Assembly: GCA_029240475.1 (NCBI GenBank)
Contig: JAREAF010000239.1
Location: 1-5,592 of the forward strand
Length of the DNA stretch: 5,592 nucleotides
Source: Rhodospirillales bacterium
Lineage (GTDB): Bacteria > Pseudomonadota > Alphaproteobacteria > JAREAF01
Direction: 5' to 3'
Shown: positions 5,575-5,592 of the stretch, one piece after another
How the letters are laid out: each line of letters begins with the position of its first letter
How positions within the stretch are numbered: position 1 is the stretch's first letter
Made by a program: the position numbers and the translations under genes
The notes under the pieces: model-generated
Seen by the model: only the letters and a program-made list of their open reading frames with translations
The model's database searches: none
What the model was told of the DNA's origin: nothing

Positions 5575-5592
5575 CAGCGCAACACCTCAAGA

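Larger units (their letters stand above)
5296..5592. other. Upstream region of about 300 bases without a confident gene
   Basis: This stretch holds the methyltransferase ribosome binding site, the leader dyads and the small ORF listed separately. A second ATG frame on the minus strand (5453-5307, 48 residues) is extremely arginine-rich and looks like a composition artefact. One other minus frame has only a single stop (TGA, 5450-5452) across the whole stretch and runs on into the methyltransferase in a shifted frame. On the plus strand a frame is open from the ATG at 5294 to the window end. None has a recognisable domain. I found no convincing sigma-70 or sigma-54 promoter, tRNA, transposon end or terminator. 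The region may be a leader, a decayed gene, or both. Confidence 0.5.

Noticed and set aside
1..5592. CRISPR arrays, tRNA or rRNA genes, insertion sequences, attachment sites
   Set aside because: I looked for spaced direct repeats, tRNA-like TTCGA arms with acceptor stems, and transposase motifs, and saw none. The GGTTCGA-like stretch near 5393-5400 has no tRNA around it.

Overview
The window is GC-rich bacterial DNA in which every convincing gene lies on the minus strand, so the genes read from high to low coordinates. Four genes form a compact run: a class I SAM-dependent methyltransferase (5295-4453), a GlpD-like FAD-dependent glycerol-3-phosphate dehydrogenase homologue (4456-2765), an extended short-chain NAD(P)-dependent epimerase/dehydratase (2726-1740), and a glutamine-hydrolysing asparagine synthase/amidotransferase (1619 to beyond base 1, C-terminus cut off by the window). 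The high GC, the Shine-Dalgarno sites, the ATGA overlap and the protein families indicate a bacterium, most likely Gram-negative with a large genome. I cannot name the phylum from the sequence.

Layout in transcription order. 5592-5296 is a leader or intergenic stretch with no confident gene. It holds a 35-codon ORF with a good ribosome binding site (5574-5467), a cluster of dyad symmetries (5319-5372), and an open plus-strand frame that starts on the same CATG as the methyltransferase. The methyltransferase and the GlpD-like gene overlap by four bases (ATGA), and a strong stem-loop covers the ribosome binding region of the second gene. A 38-base gap with a clear AGGTGA site leads to the epimerase. 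A 120-base gap carrying a bulged 11-12 bp inverted repeat then leads to the asparagine synthase, which has its own AAGGGA site. I see no rho-independent terminator between the genes, so a single transcript is the simplest reading.

AsnB-type amidotransferases, sugar epimerases and methyltransferases side by side are typical of surface polysaccharide, O-antigen or secondary-metabolite loci. There an AsnB homologue may amidate a carboxyl group (for example on a uronic acid) instead of supplying free asparagine. The GlpD homologue is the least expected member. It keeps the FAD-binding scaffold but has changes at several positions conserved in classical GlpD, so it may act on a different hydroxylated substrate. 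This pathway reading is inference: no glycosyltransferase, transporter or polymerase is confidently visible here. The most interesting items are the divergent GlpD homologue, the start-site hairpin that suggests obligate translational coupling, and the structured, possibly decayed region upstream of the methyltransferase.
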